This document shows, piece after piece, positions 27,074 to 29,431 of a DNA stretch of 29,431 bases (positions within the stretch are counted from its first letter, which is position 1; each line of letters begins with the position of its first letter). Below the pieces are notes generated by a model that was given only the letters and a program-made list of their open reading frames with translations, did not search any database and was not told the DNA's origin. The stretch comes from Gammaproteobacteria bacterium (lineage in GTDB: Bacteria > Pseudomonadota > Gammaproteobacteria > Arenicellales > JAOTYS01): contig JAOTYS010000008.1 in assembly GCA_029861795.1 (NCBI GenBank), positions 1 to 29,431 of the forward strand, read 5' to 3'. The position numbers and the translations under genes are program-made.

Positions 27074-27199
27074 ACCACGCTTGGCATGAATACGCTGTGC
27101 GGTTATTCGGTGCCGTCATTCACCAGCATTGACTTGCCGATACTGCGGTATCTTCTACATAGAGCGAGATCGATCACCGGTGAACTATAAGGACTAGTA

Positions 27200-28987
27200 A
27201 TGCGCAGCCACGGTTGCGGCCAAATCGACGAGACGCTCATCGATCACGAAGTGAATCTTTGTGGTTGGGTGAACCGGCGACGTGATCACGGTGGGGTGAT
27301 CTTTATCGATCTGCGCGATCGAGAAGGGCTGGCTCAAATTGTGGTGGATCCGGACCAAAGAACTTCCTTCGAAGTGGCAGAAGGTGTGCGCAACGAATAT
27401 GTGATTCGCGCGCATGGTCGAGTGCGGCGACGTCCTGAAGGCACCGAGAACCCGGAGCTTGCCAGCGGCGCAGTGGAGGTTTTGGCGAGCCAGATCGACG
27501 TGCTAAACCCAGCGGAACCCCTCCCGTTTCAGCTTGACGAGACTGATGTTAACGAGGCCGTGCGTCTGCGATTTCGTTATTTGGATCTGCGCCGCGATAG
27601 CATGCAACGCAATTTGCGGCTACGCCATTATATTGCTAGCACGCTGCGTAACTTTCTTGAAGACCAAGGATTTGTGGAGATTGAGACGCCCGTGCTTACC
27701 AAATCCACACCTGAAGGAGCGCGAGACTATCTAGTGCCCAGCCGCATTTACCCGGGGCAGTTTTTCGCTTTGCCACAGTCACCGCAACTGTTCAAACAAC
27801 TGCTGATGATATCGGGCTTCGAGAAGTATTATCAGTTTGCGCGCTGCTTTCGCGATGAGGATTTGCGAGCGGATCGGCAACCCGAGTTCAGTCAATTGGA
27901 CATCGAGATGTCCTTTGTGGAAGAGGACGATGTGCTGACGCTGATGGAGGCGATGGTTCGACACCTATTCAGAGTTGTGCTCAATCAAGACCTGCCCGAC
28001 CCCTTTCCGCGGATGACTTACCATGAGGCGATGTCGCGTTTTGGCACTGATCGGCCGGATCTGCGGATTCCATTGGAGCTGGTGGACGTAGGTGACCTGA
28101 TGACCGATGTCGAGTTTAAAGTGTTTTCTGGACCGGCAAACATGAGCAATGGAAGGGTCGCGGCGTTGCGAATACCCAACGGGGGTGAGCTCACACGCCA
28201 GGCGATCGATCAATACACTGAGTTCGTCAAGCAGTTCGGTGCCAAGGGGCTCGCCTATATCAAAGTGAACCATGTTGAACAGGGACGCGAAGGCTTGCAG
28301 TCTCCCATCGTTAAGTTCTTGCCCGATGATGTAATCGAGTCGCTATTACAGCGAGTCGCGGTTGAGGACAGTGATTTGGTGTTCTTTGGTGCCGATCAGT
28401 CCAGCGTGGTCAATGCATCTTTGGGCGCGCTACGGGTAAAGCTCGGTCACCAACTCGGTTTTACAGAAGAAGCTTGGCGGCCCTTGTGGATAGTGGATTT
28501 CCCCATGTTTGAGTGGGATGCGGATACAAGGCGTTGGCAGGCTTTGCACCATCCGTTTACCGCACCCAAGGAGGCTGATTTGGACTCCCTGGAGAAGGAA
28601 CCGGGCAGTGCGTCATCGCGGGCGTATGATTTGGTGCTCAACGGTGCCGAGCTTGGCGGCGGCTCTATCCGTATTCATCGCGCAGACATGCAGCGACGTG
28701 TCTTTGAGGTTCTGGGTATTGAAGAACAAGAGGCCCGCGTAAAGTTCGGTTTTCTACTGGACGCATTAAGATATGGAGCGCCGCCCCACGGCGGTGTTGC
28801 TTTTGGTCTGGACAGGTTGGTTGCAATGATGGCGGGCGCGGATTCAATTCGTGATGTCATGGCATTTCCCAAGACGCAGAAGGCGGCATGTCTGCTGACC
28901 GAGGCGCCCAGCGCTGTAGATGAGACCCAACTTCGGGAGTTACATCTGCGACTGCGTCGTCCCAGCAACTCTAGCGAAAGCGCTTAA
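27200..28987 (+). CDS. aspS: Aspartyl-tRNA synthetase (possibly non-discriminating Asp/Asn)
   Basis: AspRS charges tRNA-Asp, and in organisms without AsnRS also tRNA-Asn. It is a class IIb enzyme of the bacterial type, 595 residues. The anticodon-binding OB fold covers 1-105 ([20 protein letters not shown]); motif 2 is [14 protein letters not shown] near 215; the GAD insertion lies near 290-410; motif 3 is [13 protein letters not shown] near 555. In the OB fold, His30 (codon 27287) and Gly81 (codon 27440) fall at the sites where P. aeruginosa non-discriminating AspRS has His and Gly and E. coli has Leu and a different residue, by my recall. This predicts misacylation of tRNA-Asn with GatCAB correction. 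AAGGA upstream of ATG supports the start. Confidence 0.97.
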   Translation: MRSHGCGQIDETLIDHEVNLCGWVNRRRDHGGVIFIDLRDREGLAQIVVDPDQRTSFEVAEGVRNEYVIRAHGRVRRRPEGTENPELASGAVEVLASQIDVLNPAEPLPFQLDETDVNEAVRLRFRYLDLRRDSMQRNLRLRHYIASTLRNFLEDQGFVEIETPVLTKSTPEGARDYLVPSRIYPGQFFALPQSPQLFKQLLMISGFEKYYQFARCFRDEDLRADRQPEFSQLDIEMSFVEEDDVLTLMEAMVRHLFRVVLNQDLPDPFPRMTYHEAMSRFGTDRPDLRIPLELVDVGDLMTDVEFKVFSGPANMSNGRVAALRIPNGGELTRQAIDQYTEFVKQFGAKGLAYIKVNHVEQGREGLQSPIVKFLPDDVIESLLQRVAVEDSDLVFFGADQSSVVNASLGALRVKLGHQLGFTEEAWRPLWIVDFPMFEWDADTRRWQALHHPFTAPKEADLDSLEKEPGSASSRAYDLVLNGAELGGGSIRIHRADMQRRVFEVLGIEEQEARVKFGFLLDALRYGAPPHGGVAFGLDRLVAMMAGADSIRDVMAFPKTQKAACLLTEAPSAVDETQLRELHLRLRRPSNSSESA

Positions 28988-29014
28988 CACCGAATCGGCT
29001 GCAAACAAGCATTA

Positions 29015-29431
29015 ATGGTTGCTGACAGCGCAGTAGGCAATCGCTATAAACGCCCTGAGTCTGTACTTGTTGTGGTGTATAACACGGAAGACAAGGTGTT
29101 GCTGTTGAAGCGTGCCGACCACGATGAATTCTGGCAATCGGTTACTGGGAGCCTGCGCTGGCCCTATGAAACCTCGAGGTGCGCGGCTGTAAGAGAGTTG
29201 TTAGAGGAGACCGGACTACAGGGAGAAGCTGGATTGCGCACGTGGGATAAGACCTTCTGCTTTCCGATATTACCGAAATGGCGAGCGCGATATGCCCCTG
29301 GCATTACAGTGAACCGCGAGCACGCTTTTAGTCTCAAGGTGGATGGCGAGTCGACAATCACTCTCAACCATCAGGAACACTCCGAGTATCAATGGCTGAC
29401 CTTCGACGCTGCGGCCGCGAAAGTGTGGTCG
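29015..29431 (+). CDS. nudB: Dihydroneopterin triphosphate diphosphatase NudB (3' end cut by window)
   Basis: NudB removes pyrophosphate from dihydroneopterin triphosphate in folate synthesis. The frame begins at ATG 29015 and stays open to the last base, giving 139 codons of a usual 145-155. The order YKRPESVLVVVY, DEFWQSVTGS, RYAPGITVNREHAF and EHSEYQWLTFDAAA matches NudB of E. coli closely. The Nudix box runs from Gly45 to Leu68 and ends with RELLEETGL intact. However, six residues rather than five separate the Gly from the first Glu (GSLRWPYE), and the Glu at the +3 position is Arg. Its place after aspS is standard. No ribosome site is obvious. Confidence 0.9.
   Translation, partial: MVADSAVGNRYKRPESVLVVVYNTEDKVLLLKRADHDEFWQSVTGSLRWPYETSRCAAVRELLEETGLQGEAGLRTWDKTFCFPILPKWRARYAPGITVNREHAFSLKVDGESTITLNHQEHSEYQWLTFDAAAAKVWS

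Noticed and set aside
1..29431. tRNA, rRNA, CRISPR, insertion sequence or prophage elements
   Set aside because: All gaps are 210 bases or shorter, and I saw no tRNA T-loop pattern, spaced direct repeats, transposase or integrase motifs.

Overview
The window is a contiguous stretch of core chromosome from a gammaproteobacterium. The evidence is gene content and order: leuS-lptE-holA-(proA)-nadD-rsfS-rlmH, maf-rng-yhdP-nitrilase-tldD, and fmdB-aspS-nudB are arrangements I know from Pseudomonas-like and sulfur-oxidiser-like gammaproteobacteria. LptE, YhdP and a probable LpoP-type lipoprotein indicate a Gram-negative outer membrane. Base composition looks moderate to slightly GC-rich by eye, and coding density is high. 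I see no integrase, transposase, phage gene, CRISPR array, tRNA or rRNA, so a finer taxonomic call is not justified.

Layout. 1-1913: the tryptophan genes trpD (cut by the left edge) and trpC. 1961-4573: a tight trio of an AI-2E/PerM-type permease, a VOC protein and a PA0069-type radical SAM protein. 4724-5968: a cyclopropane fatty acid synthase as its own unit. 6120-9858: a DUF2007 zinc-ribbon protein, the bifunctional peptidoglycan synthase PBP1b, an overlapping TPR lipoprotein that is probably its activator, and a DUF4389 membrane protein. 9882-10340 (the only convincing minus-strand gene): an exported DUF4124 protein. 10472-16626: leucyl-tRNA synthetase, LptE, DNA polymerase III delta, a broken proA, NadD, RsfS and RlmH. 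16730-23700: Maf, RNase G, YhdP and a nitrilase-family amidase. 23738-26620: the TldD and TldE/PmbA protease pair. 26723-29431: an FmdB-type zinc-ribbon protein, aspartyl-tRNA synthetase and the start of nudB (cut by the right edge).

How the genes fit together. Most serve housekeeping: translation (leuS, aspS, rsfS, rlmH, rng), NAD, folate and amino-acid synthesis, and envelope building (PBP1b with its lipoprotein, LptE, YhdP, Cfa). No intergenic gap exceeds about 210 bases.

The most notable observation is at 14698-14964. In the place where a full proA (about 420 codons) is expected, an intact 88-codon frame joins a ProA-like N-terminus directly to an almost perfect ProA C-terminus, so the catalytic core is missing. 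Other points are an aspartyl-tRNA synthetase with residues associated with non-discriminating charging, a Nudix box in NudB with one extra residue, the 17-base overlap of mrcB with its putative activator gene, and a divergent promoter region with a very short inferred leuS leader. I found no clearly new defence or biosynthetic system; apart from the proA remnant this is ordinary core genome.
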